Origin: Multifurca ochricompacta
Lineage: Eukaryota; Basidiomycota; Agaricomycetes; Russulales; Russulaceae
Length of the DNA stretch: 64,000 nucleotides
Assembly (NCBI GenBank): GCA_022496185.1
Contig: WTXG01000052.1
Span: forward strand, 1-64,000
Direction of reading: 5' to 3'
A program made the translations under genes and the position numbers. The notes under the pieces were generated by a model that saw nothing but the letters and a program-made list of their open reading frames with translations, was not told the origin of the DNA and did not search any database. The stretch's first letter is position 1. Each line of letters starts with the position of its first letter. Positions 1 through 9,771 of this stretch are shown here, in pieces.

Positions 1-670
1 CCGATGAACGACCTCGAAGCGACTGACCAACTGTCTGAGGTCAGACAGAACCTTACAAAGGGGGTAATGTGACAGTTTCATAGGCTGGTACAAGGGTTGA
101 AGACATGTGACGTACTTTGTTTTTCTTTTTTCCTTTTCTTTCTCATTATGCTATACCTACCACATGACTTGCTGATAAAGGACTTACGACTTATCATTTA
201 TACTGCTGACTGATTGCTTACTGAGAACCTTACTCATCTGCTTACTGATCAGTAGTAGAGGGCGTAACCCCTCCACTATCTATATCATTCTGGGACATTC
301 TACTGTACAACCATTAGACTGTCTAGTGAAAGCTCTAGTAACTACCAGAATAGTCTCCTTATCTAGCATACATGTATATAAAGACCTAGCAGAAAGGACA
401 AGACGTTAAGTCTGTTCTTCTGTATTCAATACAGGTGCCTAGGACTCACTTCATTGGACTGAACAACCCCACTTGAACCTTCTAAGATTGCGCCTTAGAA
501 GGACTTCGACCCCAGAAACTTGTAGCAGGACTTAGTGTCTCTGCTCGACTTCGACTCGCGCGCGTGCCCTTGACTGGCATAACTTGACTTGACCTAGGAG
601 GACTTAAAAGACTTGACAAAACGACCTTGAAACCCAGAACCTCGACACAGCGTTGCACCTAGCTGTGACA
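1..670 (+). mobile_element. 3' end of an LTR retroelement nested in the next element
   Basis: Bases 3-70 read as the last codons of an unrelated ORF ending at a TGA. A purine tract (about 56-67) and an LTR of about 603 bp (68-670) follow. The LTR starts TGTGACAG, ends CTGTGACA and holds a TATA box near 374-383. Sequence from 671 on is collinear with the integrase of the other gypsy copy (9310 onward), so the right boundary is supported by homology. CCACT at 671-675 would be the TSD; its partner lies left of the window. The LTR does not resemble the other LTRs here, so this is another family. Only the 3' tail is visible and the family is not identifiable. Confidence 0.6.
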
Positions 671-675
671 CCACT

Positions 676-1059
676 GCTAAATTAGCTCCCTGACGCCACG
701 GACCCTTCATAATAACAAGGAAGCTGTCAGATGTGTCATATGAACTCAACCTTCCACCCACATGGAGAATTCACCCAGTCTTCCATGCCCGACTCCTGAC
801 ACCATATAGAGAGACAGCCCTGCATGGGGAAAACTTCCCGAGACCCCCCCCTGAACTAATCGACGGAGAAGCGGAATGGGAAGTGGAGCGGATTCTAGAT
901 TCCTCACGAAAAGGCCGAGGGCGCAAGTTACACTACCTAATCAAGTGGAAGGGATTCCCAGACTCTGACAACTCGTGGGAGCCCACTGGGAATATCTTTG
1001 CCCCGGCCCTTATCTCGGAGTTCCATGACCGACATCCAGAAGCGCCCAAGAATAGTTAA
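676..1059 (+). pseudogene. Integrase C-terminus with chromodomain (element B), 5' truncated
   Basis: The open part (733-1059) begins in the GPY/F-like end of a gypsy integrase (motif HPVFHARL) and continues into a chromodomain: WEVERILDSSRKGRG, then HYLIKWKGFPDSDNSWEP. The aromatic cage residues expected of a chromodomain (Y/W of YLIKWKG, W of SWEP) are present. In chromoviruses this domain guides integration toward methylated-histone chromatin. The core DDE domain is missing because a second retroelement was inserted at 670/671. Bases 676-732 still match the other copy but contain stops. Stop codon at 1057-1059. Confidence 0.8.
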
Positions 1060-1132
1060 AAGACGACCCAGATCCCAAGAAAATCCCCAGTACATGCTCC
1101 CTCAGCAACGTCCTACCACTATCGAATCTATC

Positions 1133-2343
1133 ATGTCTTTCATCGCTGCCAATGCCGCCATCGACGCTTTCGCCGCTACCACAGTAGTCGTCGAGAACTT
1201 CCCTTCCACTCACCCTTCCACACACCCCTCTTCACCCATCGACTATGAGGCCGCCGAAGCCCGAGTCAAGAACCAGTCCCCCAACCCCAACGATGACTTT
1301 GAACACTGTGAAGAACCGCATCCAAATGACCTGATAGGTATGGAGTCGGATGACGAGGTCCCCGAGTTCCCCTTCTTTGTTAACAACCCGAACTCCTCCA
1401 TGTACTACCCGTTGGAGATCACCATGGGTGACGGGACAGTCGCCATCGCCAAATACATCTTCTATACCAACGGAGGGATGGATGTGGCCGGATGTATGAA
1501 GAAGGACGGTCCCATTTATGGAGCTCCAGTATATCTGGAAGAAAGGTACACCGGTCGTCTACATCACACCATGACCGACGAACAGCTGGGGCACCTGGCT
1601 GCTGAAGATTCGAGGGCCTTCGCCATCGACGAGGTACTGAGTGACATGCGACTTCCGCATCTCAAAGCCGAGGTAATGAGACTGCGGAAGAATCTAACTT
1701 TACGCAACACACTCAATCGACAGTATAAAGAACACGCGAAGATGATGGCTCGGCTGACCAACGGGATGTTCCAGATCGAGCAGGAATTGGTGGAAATTCG
1801 AAAGAGGTTGGAAAAGGGGGACGCTTATCAGACAATTGCGGAAAGGTACGCCGACACATACGCCTGACCCCTACCCCCACGATCATTGGGGGCTGCCCCC
1901 GTGTTACTGCCAAATCGGTTTGAGATGCCGCGTATGCACGAGAACCCTCGAGGAGAGACGTGCTGGCGTTGTGATAGTAAGTATCACATCAGCTGGAACT
2001 GTCCCCTCAATCGCAAGTGGTGTCGGCACTGTCGTAGCAACCTGCACTGGAGCAGGTTCTGCATCTTCCGCCAAGTGGGAGTTGCCCTGACGATCAACAA
2101 CCCGTCCGCATGGTGTGGCAAGTGCCTGCATCACAACGCAGGACACCGAGAGTTGGACTGCCCTGTCCACAACCTGTGCCGCTTGTGTGGTCGACGCGGC
2201 CCCTATGGATTCCTCTGCACTCACCAATGCCCCAGGACAAGGACAAGGAGAACTATACAATGGATGATCGTAATGTAGCTGATGACTACTTGGAGCTGGT
2301 ACAGGATGATGACGGTACGAGCCGTTCTAGCCGGGTCTGCTAG
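1133..2343 (+). CDS. Accessory ORF3 of element B: coiled-coil protein with four zinc-knuckle-like motifs
   Basis: This gene lies between integrase and 3' LTR, the position env takes in errantiviruses, but shows no signal peptide or membrane segment. I start it at ATG 1133 (MSFIAANAAIDAF), which has a counterpart at 9772 in the other copy. The N-terminal half is acidic and proline-rich. About 1540-1860 is helical and charged, probably coiled coil. Then come CWRCDSKYHISWNC and CRHCRSNLHWSRFC (both CX2CX4HX4C), CGKCLHHNAGHRELDC (CX2CX6HX4C) and a cysteine-rich CRLCGRRGPYGFLC. It is interrupted by a TGA at 1865-1867, absent from the other copy, and by one frameshift near 2230 in a C run. A nucleic-acid-binding role is inferred from the knuckles; I know no named family for the whole protein. 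Confidence 0.7.
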
Positions 2344-2361
2344 AACCAGAAGAGGGGGTGA

Positions 2362-2954
2362 TGTCACAACCTCTACCGTCTGCCCCTGTTTTCTTTTTAC
2401 TCCCCAACGACAACCCTTCCTTGCCACCCACCTTGCACTTCTCAATCACGTCTCCCTCCTGGGATCCGTCACATGCTTTACTTCCATCCCCGTGACCCGC
2501 TTTGGACTTGATGACGCGCTGTATACCTATGTTTGACCCTTATCTCTTTATCTTGCTATCTCCTTATCTTTACGACCGGACACTTACTTAATACCCTATC
2601 AGAAGCTAGACTTTATGCCGTCCGCTTCCGTATATTCGGGCCCACTTGACTCCGTGTCCTTATCTCGTAGACGCCCATCGAGTTACGTATATAAGTCCGC
2701 TGTAGCTACACTGTAGACCTCAGACTTGACTTATTGAATACATCGGTGCCTGTCTTCTGGACATCCCCTCTGATCTCTGACTCAGTTGTCTCAAGTACTT
2801 CTGGTACTTCCCCGTTCAACATCATCTTAGGGAGTGCCCCTTTGACTTTGACTCATCCCACTTCATCTCCAAGAGGCCTTATTGGTTTCTTACCCGAACC
2901 TCTGAACCGCGCTGTCACACAAGTCATGTGGAACGTCCCACACCGGGCGTAACA
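2362..2954 (+). repeat. 3' LTR of element B
   Basis: 593 bp, from TGTCAC to GTAACA. It has a TATA box (TATATAAG near 2689) and a downstream AGACTTGACTT, matching in layout the LTR of the complete element. It diverges strongly from that LTR in the first half, so it is a related subfamily. The end abuts minus-strand gag sequence at 2955. Confidence 0.8.
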
Positions 2955-3719
2955 CTTCAGTTCCCTAGCTGCTTTCTGTTTTGCCTGTCCATCAGTAAAG
3001 GCGTCTTTGAATCTCTGGGCTATGGTCTCCCAGAGGCCTTCACTGGTAGTGCGGTGGCCACTCTCTACCTGCTCATTCAACCACTCGAGCTGTTCCATTG
3101 TCCAATCGTCGATGGCGTCACCTCTGATGAGAGAGAGGAAGAGGTTGGCGCGCTGGAAGGGGTTGATGATTTGGGCAACATCGTGGTTGAAGTTCTTGAA
3201 TGTGGTGAACTCCAACATGAACTTCTTACTTTGGGAGCGATCTCCTGTGAAGGTCTGGGGCAAGATCCCCAAAAGACGTCCCGATGGAGGAGGGATGTTT
3301 GGGACAACAGGGGGTGGGGGAGGAGGAGGAACGGGGTCAGGGAGTTGGGCAGCGATGGTGGACATGTTCTGGTGGAATGGGGTAACGGTGTCTGAGGATT
3401 GTATCGATATCTGAGGAGTTGTCAAAGCAGGGGCTCTGATCGTGACAACTGCTGGTGCAACCAGGGGTGTAGGCAATGCTAATACTGGTGCATCTTCACT
3501 ATTTTCTTCGACGTATTCTTCTGGTTCTGAGTCGGTGATGATCGCGGGCGGGTTCTCTCTCCACGGTCCAAGACCAAATTCTGGTGGAGCAGGAGCAGTA
3601 GTAACCCACGAGTGTCTGCTATCCGAGTATCGGATACGATACCAAACTCTCTTTTCGTCGTCGTATTCTACCGGTTGGTATCTTCCGTCGTGATAGACGT
3701 AGTATCCAAACTCGGTTTC
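2955..3719 (-). pseudogene. Gag fragment of a minus-strand gypsy element (element C), middle part
   Basis: Reading 3719 down to 2955 gives a retrotransposon Gag segment. It holds FGYYVYHDGRYQPVEYDD, a proline-rich linker, then a capsid-like region (PQTFTGDRSQSKKFMLEF, INPFQRANLFLSLIRGDAID, EGLWETIAQRFKDAF). It aligns with 4806-5560 of the complete element. The frame is open throughout. It is cut on the right by the solo LTR starting at 3720 and on the left by element B ending at 2954. Its N-terminal continuation is at 12470-12597. The zinc knuckle and pol of this element lie beyond the window. Confidence 0.85.
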
Positions 3720-4079
3720 TGTTATGACCCTACTCTTTTTCCTGACCCTGCACACCATGCCTTATTCTTTGCACCATCCTTGATCTCCTCCTTCTCTGGA
3801 CCACTCTTTGATGCCCTTGGCCTGTTGCCTTGGGACCTTCCTTGATGCCTGTGGCCTGTGTGCCCAGGACCCTACCCTGTTCCTGTGACATTGTTCATAG
3901 GACTGACCTCCCTTGCTGCCATTTACACCTAACCTGCTGGTAGTTATGCTGCTACACTGTTGGATGTACACCACCCTTCCTTGCTGCCTTGGCTTATGCC
4001 TTGGCCACTGCTCCTGACCCTGTCCCTGTGCTTGACACCCATAGGAACCCCTGACATTGTCCCTGCCAATCTGACCAGT
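3720..4079 (+). mobile_element. Solo LTR, left part (split by the complete gypsy element)
   Basis: Begins TGTTATGACC immediately after GTTTC (3715-3719), which recurs at 12470-12474 as the TSD. The strand-biased CT-rich sequence contains degenerate repeats of the type CCTTGCTGCC and TGACCCTG and no ORF. The right part of the same LTR is 11571-12469. Removing the nested element and one CCAGT copy gives a unit of about 1259 bp ending GTGTAACA. No matching LTR or internal region is present, so I call it a solo LTR; a short non-autonomous element is the alternative. Confidence 0.7.
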
Positions 4080-4666
4080 TGTTACGACCAGGACCTAGTC
4101 CTCCACTTTTCTTTACCATCCCCAACACGGACCCTTCCCTTCCGCCCACCCTTCACTTCCTGATCACGTCCCCATCCTGGGACCCCTCACGTGCACTACT
4201 TCCTTCCCCGTGACCGCCATTTGTACATATTGACGAGCTGTTTGTACTTGCTTATGCTTTCCCTTATCTCTTATCTCTTTATCTCTAAGACCGGACACTT
4301 ACTTAATCCCCTATCAGAAGCTCGGCTCTACGCCCTCCGCTTTCGTATATTTGGGCCCACATGACTCCGATATCTTATCATTAGACGCTCATTCGATTAC
4401 GTATATAAGTCCGCTGTAACTACACTGTAGACTCCAGACTCGACTTATTGAATACATCGGTGCTTGTCTTCTGGACTCTCCCTTGGACGCTTTGACTCGA
4501 CCCTCTCAGTACTTCTGGTACTTTCCGCTCACCATCGTCTTAGAGAACAGCCTCTTTGACTTTGACCTCTCATATACTACTCAAAGGGGCCTTATTGGTC
4601 TCTTATCTGATTACGAACGAACGCTGTCACACAAGTTGTGTGGAACGTCCCGCACCGGACGTAACA
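4080..4666 (+). repeat. 5' LTR of element A
   Basis: 587 bp, TGTTAC to GTAACA. TATA box TATATAAG at 4402-4409. About 34 bases downstream is AGACTCGACTT (4436-4446), the likely start of the R region. Compared with the 3' LTR there are three extra single bases (in CCCC, TTT and CCCC runs); I saw no substitution. Confidence 0.93.
4436..4446 (+). promoter_or_regulatory. Predicted transcript 5' end that can self-prime reverse transcription
   Basis: AGACTCGACTT is the exact reverse complement of AAGTCGAGTCT at 4669-4679, two bases after the LTR. It lies about 34 nt after the TATA box, where transcription should begin. This is the arrangement of Tf1-type elements, where the first 11 nt of the mRNA fold onto the primer-binding site, are cut by RNase H and prime minus-strand DNA. 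Confidence 0.6.
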
Positions 4667-4668
4667 TC

Positions 4669-4679
4669 AAGTCGAGTCT
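4669..4679 (+). other. Primer-binding site, self-complementary to the LTR
   Basis: AAGTCGAGTCT, two bases downstream of the LTR end. All 11 positions pair with 4436-4446. I saw no obvious tRNA 3'-end complement. The same site follows the LTR of the minus-strand element (around 12595-12605), whose LTR has AGACTTGACTT; pairing there keeps one G-U wobble. Confidence 0.6.
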
Positions 4680-4688
4680 CCTCCCAAC

Positions 4689-6198
4689 GTGGCTTCTTCC
4701 AGCCGAAGCCAGACCTTGTTTAAAGAAGAACTCATCGAACGCAGAGACGAGAATAATCTTTCACAACAGACACTTGGCTCTGCCGTCTGGAAAGACTTTG
4801 AATCCGAGTTTGGATACTACGTCTATCACGACGGAAGATACCAACCGGTAGAATACGACGACGAGAAAAGAGTTTGGTATCGTATCTGGTACTCGGATCG
4901 ACGACACTCTTGGGTCACCACAGGACCCGCTCCGTTGGAATTCGGATTAGGCCGTGGAGGGAGAACCCCCCAGCCATTGTTACCGACTCTGAAGAAGAGT
5001 ACATAGAACCAGACCAGAACGACGACGCACCAGTATTAGCTCTTGCTACCACGGTTGCACCGGAGACTGCTACGATCAGAGCCCCTGCATTAGCAACTCC
5101 CCAGATATCTGTACGATCCACCGACACCATCCACCCGATCACCATGTCCACAATCGCTGCACAACTCCCTGACCCTACTCCGAACCCGCCCCCCCTCCTA
5201 CCACAATCATCCCAAACATTCCACCACCATCGGGACGACTCTCAGGAGTAATGCCCCAGACATTCACGGGAGATCGCTCCCAAAGCAAGAAGTTTATTCT
5301 GGAATTTACCACCTTCCAGAACTTCAACCATGATGTCCCACAGATGGTCAATCCGTTCCAAAGAGCCAACCTCTTTCTGTCACTCATTAGAGGAGAAGCT
5401 GTGGATGATTGGACGATGGAGCAGTTGGAGTGGCTGAATGAGCAAGTAGCGTCCGGGCGACGAACCACAAGTCCTGGACTGTGGGAAACAATCGCCCAGC
5501 GATTCAAAGACGCCTTTACAGACGGACAGGCAAAACAGAAGGCGGCTAGGGAATTAAAAACACTAAAGATGGAAAGAGGGGATTTGGACGCATACGTTGC
5601 CAAATTCCGCAGCCTAGCCAATCGCGCTGGGTACGACACCGATGAAGAGGCCACATTGGACCTCTTCTCGCAGGGACTTCCCAACCCCCTAGTAAAGAAC
5701 ATAATCCAGTTCCACCACCCACATACTTGGGACGACTGGGTAGATGCGGCACGTCGGCAGCAACAAGATTACCTCGACTTTCAGACAAGGTTCGGGGTTG
5801 ACACAAAGAAAGGGAAAACAAGAGACCAGTGGAAGGCAGCTTTTGGAGTGAAATCACCAGGACACGCCCCAACACGGGATCCAAACGCCATGGATACTTC
5901 GGCGGATAGAACCCGTGTCCGTGCCACACTCACAGAAGACGAGCGGCAAACTCTGATGAAGGAGGGGAGATGCTTCCGCTGCAAAGCCCAGGGGCACATG
6001 TCCCGAGATTGCCCAAAGAAGGGAGCACGTGTAGCCGAGGCTACTACCGCTTCGGTCCCTGCCACCAATAACCCGACCACTGTCGACAAACGCACCAAAG
6101 AGGAAAAAGCCCATGACATATGGGCAAATATGATGAAAGAAAGCGAAGAAGTGCGGGCTATTCTCGTAGAGAAGGCGTTTGCCAAAAAGGATTTTTGA
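4689..6198 (+). CDS. Gag of element A (capsid and zinc knuckle), two frame breaks
   Basis: The N-terminal stretch (ASSSRSQTLFKEELIERR, FGYYVYHDGRYQPVEYDD) has no ATG; its first recognisable codon is GTG at 4689 in a strong context (A at -3, G at +4). A proline-rich linker follows, then the capsid region (PQTFTGDRSQSKKFILEF; NPFQRANLFLSLIRGEAVD) and a CCHC knuckle CFRCKAQGHMSRDC near 5970-6011. Frame breaks near 4953 (GGCC) and 5190 (C7) are each explained by one missing C relative to the element C copy. The TGA at 6196-6198 follows TTTTT; protease is in the -1 frame right after it. An in-frame alternative start is MSTIAAQLPDP at 5144. Confidence 0.85.
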
Positions 6199-6780
6199 CT
6201 GGCTCGACCCCATCGGCCTGGGCAAGAGCATTACATGTAACTTCTGTGTATACTAGTCGATTCAAATCATTGAAAATACCAGTACATTTCGAAACTACAC
6301 AGAAGACGGCCGACCGAGACATCCTGGTGGACTCTGGAGCCACTGATAACTTCATCAGCCAGCGACTTGTAAAAGTCCTGGGATTAGGGACACTTTCGCT
6401 CCCTCAAGAAAAGAACATCTGGAACATAGATGGGACAGCCAACAAAGCCGGAAGGATCACACACTACACTGACTTAAATATACAAGTCGGAGAAGACACG
6501 AAGACGATTCGTTTCCTCGTCACCGATCTTGGTGCCGAAGATCTTATCCTGGGTTATCCCTGGCTTGCGGCCTTTGAGCCGAAGATAAACTGGACGGATG
6601 CAACCATGAACAAAGAATTCTACCCTGTCATCGTCACATCCCTAGGGTATGACTATGCTGTACGACATCCCGCCATCCGAGCCATTGTCATGGGAGAACA
6701 AGCTACATGGGATGACCTAGAGCCTAGTGATCAAGTATACTGCTATACGACGAAGGCTTCTGAGTTGGCACAAAAGCGAT
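6199..6780 (+). CDS. Pol: aspartic protease of element A
   Basis: Retropepsin-type protease that cleaves Gag-Pol. The catalytic motif DSGATDNFISQRLV starts near 6330 and the flap/second half includes LILGYPWL near 6545. It is read in the frame immediately -1 to gag. It runs into RT after a frame break near 6775, where an A4 run replaces the A5 needed to continue into the linker EGQEVKTFE. Confidence 0.85.
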
Positions 6781-7775
6781 GGAAGGACAGGAGGTCAAAA
6801 CCTTTGAAAATACCGTCCCCAAAGAGTACCAACGTCACTATAAGGTATTCTCTGAAGAGGAATCTCAACGATTCCCACCTTCACGACCCTGGGACCACGC
6901 CATCGATTTCATGCCAGATACCCCTCCCGCTATCGACTGTAAAATTTATCCGCTGTCACAAAAAGAACAGGAGGCGTTGACCGCCTTTCTGGAAGAACAT
7001 CTTGCTAAAGGTTATATCCGCCCATCGAAATCACCCTACGCGTCACCCTTCTTCTTCATCAAAAAGAAGGACGGCAAACTACGCCCCGTGCAGGATTACC
7101 GAAGAATCAATGCTTACACGATCCGAAATACCTACCCTCTTCCACTCATACCAGAACTTATCGATACAATGAGAAGCAAGGCATTGTTCTCTAAAATGGA
7201 CATCCGTTGGGGTTACAATAATATACGCATTCGCGAGGGGGATCAGGAGAAAGCCGCGTTCAAGACTAATCAAGGGCTTTTTGAACCTAACGTCATGTTC
7301 TTTGGGTTGACCAACTCGCCGGCAACATTCCAAGCAATGATGAACCACATATTCCGAGAGCTCATACTAACCGGAGAAGTGGTTGTCTATATGGATGATA
7401 TCTTAGTCGCGACTAAAGACGATCTCTCTCACCATCGAGCCCGCGTCCATCAGGTCTTGGATATCTTACACGACCATGACCTCTACTTGAAACCGGCAAA
7501 ATGCTCCTTTGAACAGAAAAGCGTCGATACCTAGGAGTTATACTCGAAGGGGGGCGCGTACGCATGGACCCAGTTAAAGTACAGGGAATTAGGGAATGGC
7601 CGACACCCACGAGCATCAAAGATGTCAGATCCTTTATTGGATTCTGTAACTTCTATCGGCGTTTTGTCAAAGGATTCTCGGGAATCGCTCGCCCACTGAA
7701 CGACCTTCTGAAAAAGGATACGCCATGGCATTGGGATGCACCCCACAGGAAGCGTTCGAACAAATTAAAGGCATC
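6781..7775 (+). CDS. Pol: reverse transcriptase of element A
   Basis: Gypsy RT with KGYIRPSKSPYASPFFFIKK (about 7008-7067), LRPVQDYRRINAYTIRNTYP, FSKMDIRWGYNNIRI, FFGLTNSPATFQAMMN and the catalytic YMDDILVATKDD (7388-7423). The thumb and connection follow after a break at 7525-7535 (one A missing before the conserved YLGVI) and include MDPVKVQGIREWPTP and SFIGFCNFYRRFVKGF. The active-site aspartates (one in FSKMDI, two in YMDD) are present. Confidence 0.9.
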
Positions 7776-8450
7776 GTAGGAGCAGAACCGTACTCATCCA
7801 ACCAGATCTAAACCAACCCTTTGAACTGGAAGTAGACGCTTCCCACTTTGCAAATGGAGCCGTACTGTATCAACGTGATGACGCACAAATTCTACACCCA
7901 GTGGCATATTACTCAGAGACCTTCTCTCCCGCTGAACGGAACTACGACATTTGGGATAGAGAGTTGCTTGCCATTGTTAAAGCCTTACGTCACTGGCGAC
8001 CCTATCTGGCTGGCGCCTCTCACAAGACTATTATCCACACGGACCATTCCAACCTTCTATATTGGAAAGAACCTCACAAAATCAGTCGACGAGTAGCACG
8101 AGAAGTTCTAGAGCTCGAGGAATATAACTTCACCTTGAAACACATTGCGGGAAGCCGTAATGCACGAGCAGACGCATTGTCACGCAGACCAGACATGCAC
8201 ACTGGAGAGGACGACAATAGTAACATCGTAGTCCTCCCAGAAGAAGTGTTCGCACGAACTGCGATAGTTAGCCTCCATGATATGGATCTATGGGCACAGG
8301 TCTCACAGAACATGAACCAAGAACTTTGCCGATCATGGGCCAATGCACATAACCTAAAAGAAATTAACGGCCTATGGTGGAAAGACGGAGATCGACTCGT
8401 TGTCACCGGTGGCGACAACATTAAGAGGGGGGTGATCCATTTTCACCACG
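7776..8450 (+). CDS. Pol: RNase H of element A
   Basis: Two breaks (near 7745 and 7790) precede FELEVDASHFANGAVLYQ. The main open part is 7901-8527 with YSETFSPAERNYDIWDRELL, HTDHSNLLYWKEP and the tail IAGSRNARADALSRRPD typical of gypsy RNase H. Acidic residues in VDAS, RELLA, TDHS and RADALSR correspond to the catalytic DEDD set. It degrades RNA in the RNA-DNA hybrid and would also release the self-primer. Confidence 0.85.
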
Positions 8451-9690
8451 ACCTCCCTCTGCTGGCCACCCCGGCATCACCAATACCTACACCCTCACTA
8501 AACGAGATTATTGGTGGCCCAACATGAAACGAGACGTTGAAGACTATGTGAAAGGATGCGCTGCATGTCAGGCAAACAAGGTCAACACTCACCCAAAAGT
8601 CCCACCAATATACCCCATCACACCCACCGCATCGACCCCATTCCAGACCATTGCTATGGATTTTATAGTCAAACTCCCTGAGTCACAAGGATTCGACTCT
8701 ATCCTTACGATCACCGATCATGACTGTTCGAAGGCAGCCCTTTTCATACCGTGCAAGGAAAATATCACAGCCGAAGGAGTAGCAAAACTATACCTTGATC
8801 ATGTTTACCGCCACTACGGACTCCCCCAGAAGATCATCTCCGATCGAGACACTCGGTTTACATCGACATTCGCACGAGCCCTGTGCAAGACATTGAACAT
8901 CACACAAAATATATCCACAGCATACCACCCACAGACTGATGGACAGTCGGAACGAACCAATCAGTGGTTAGAACAATATCTGCGGTTCTGGTGTAATAGA
9001 CGACAAGATGATTGGGCCCAATGGCTCTCCACAGCGGAGTTCGCCCACAACTCTTGGCCCAATGGGACGACAAAAACTACCCATTCTCCCTTATCATGGG
9101 CTGGACCCCACGAACCACATGGGTAGATAAGCCCACTAATGTGCCATCCGTAACCCAACGTATCGACCAATGGAAGGAACTACAACAATCGGCCAATGAG
9201 AATCTACTGAAGGCGCAAGAGCTCCTATCGGCACTGCCTCACAAATTCACACCTTATCAACCAATGATTGGGTCTGGCTCGAAGGGAAGAACATTCACAC
9301 GTCACATCCCTCGGCTAAGTAGCGCCCCGACGTCACGGACCTTTCCAAATCAGGAGGAAACTGTCGGACGTTTCATATGAACTTAAACTCCCTGAGAAAT
9401 GGAAGATCCATCCGGTCTTCCATGCACGGCTATGACTCCATACAAGGAAACTTCCATGCATGGTGAAAACTTCCCAAGACCACCACCTGACCTTGTTGAT
9501 GGAGAAGCGGAGTGGGAAGTGGATCGCATACTGGACTCATCCCGAAGAGGCGAGGGCGCAAGTTACATTACTTGATCAAGTGGAAAGGGTTCCCAGACTC
9601 TGACAGTTCGTGGGACCTGCCGGGAATATCTTCGCCCCGGCCCTTATCACGGAGTTTCCATTTACGACATCCCCAAGCGCCCAGAACATA
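8451..9690 (+). CDS. Pol: integrase with chromodomain of element A
   Basis: The HHCC zinc finger spans a break near 8460 (FHHDLP ... GCAACQANK). The DDE core has D in AMDFIVKLP (about 8655), D in SDRDTRFTSTF (about 8838) and E in GQSERTNQWLEQYL (about 8945), all present. Later breaks are at about 9078 (CCC for CCCC) and 9263 (AA for AAA). The GPY/F-like end HPVFHARL and a chromodomain matching the copy at 733-1059 lie at about 9410-9680, with further single-base gaps. Confidence 0.85.
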
Positions 9691-9771
9691 GTTAAAAGAG
9701 TCGATTCTTAGCCCTAGACGAACCCCCCCAGAACCACACTTTACCAGCAACGTTCTACTACCCACTCAAAC

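Larger units (their letters stand above)
671..2954 (+). mobile_element. 3' part of a Ty3/gypsy chromovirus (element B)
   Basis: Contains the integrase C-terminus with chromodomain, an extra zinc-knuckle ORF, a purine tract (about 2350-2361) and a 3' LTR (2362-2954). It is homologous throughout to 9313-11565 of the complete element but clearly diverged, so it is a sister lineage and not a recent duplicate. It sits inside a minus-strand gag: gag homology resumes exactly at 2955, right after the LTR ends in GTAACA. The expected 5-bp TSD on this side is CTTCA (2955-2959); the other side is outside the window. The 5' half was displaced by the insertion at 1-670. Confidence 0.8.

Noticed and set aside
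4483..4851. ORF starting inside the LTR and running into the gag leader
   Set aside because: It is in a different frame from the conserved Gag and repeats inside the 3' LTR without continuation.
6181..6205. Programmed -1 frameshift between gag and pol at TTTTTGA
   Set aside because: The site is not a standard XXXYYYZ heptamer in the gag frame. The same step is explained by one missing T, as at the other nine breaks in this element, so a single Gag-Pol frame is more economical.
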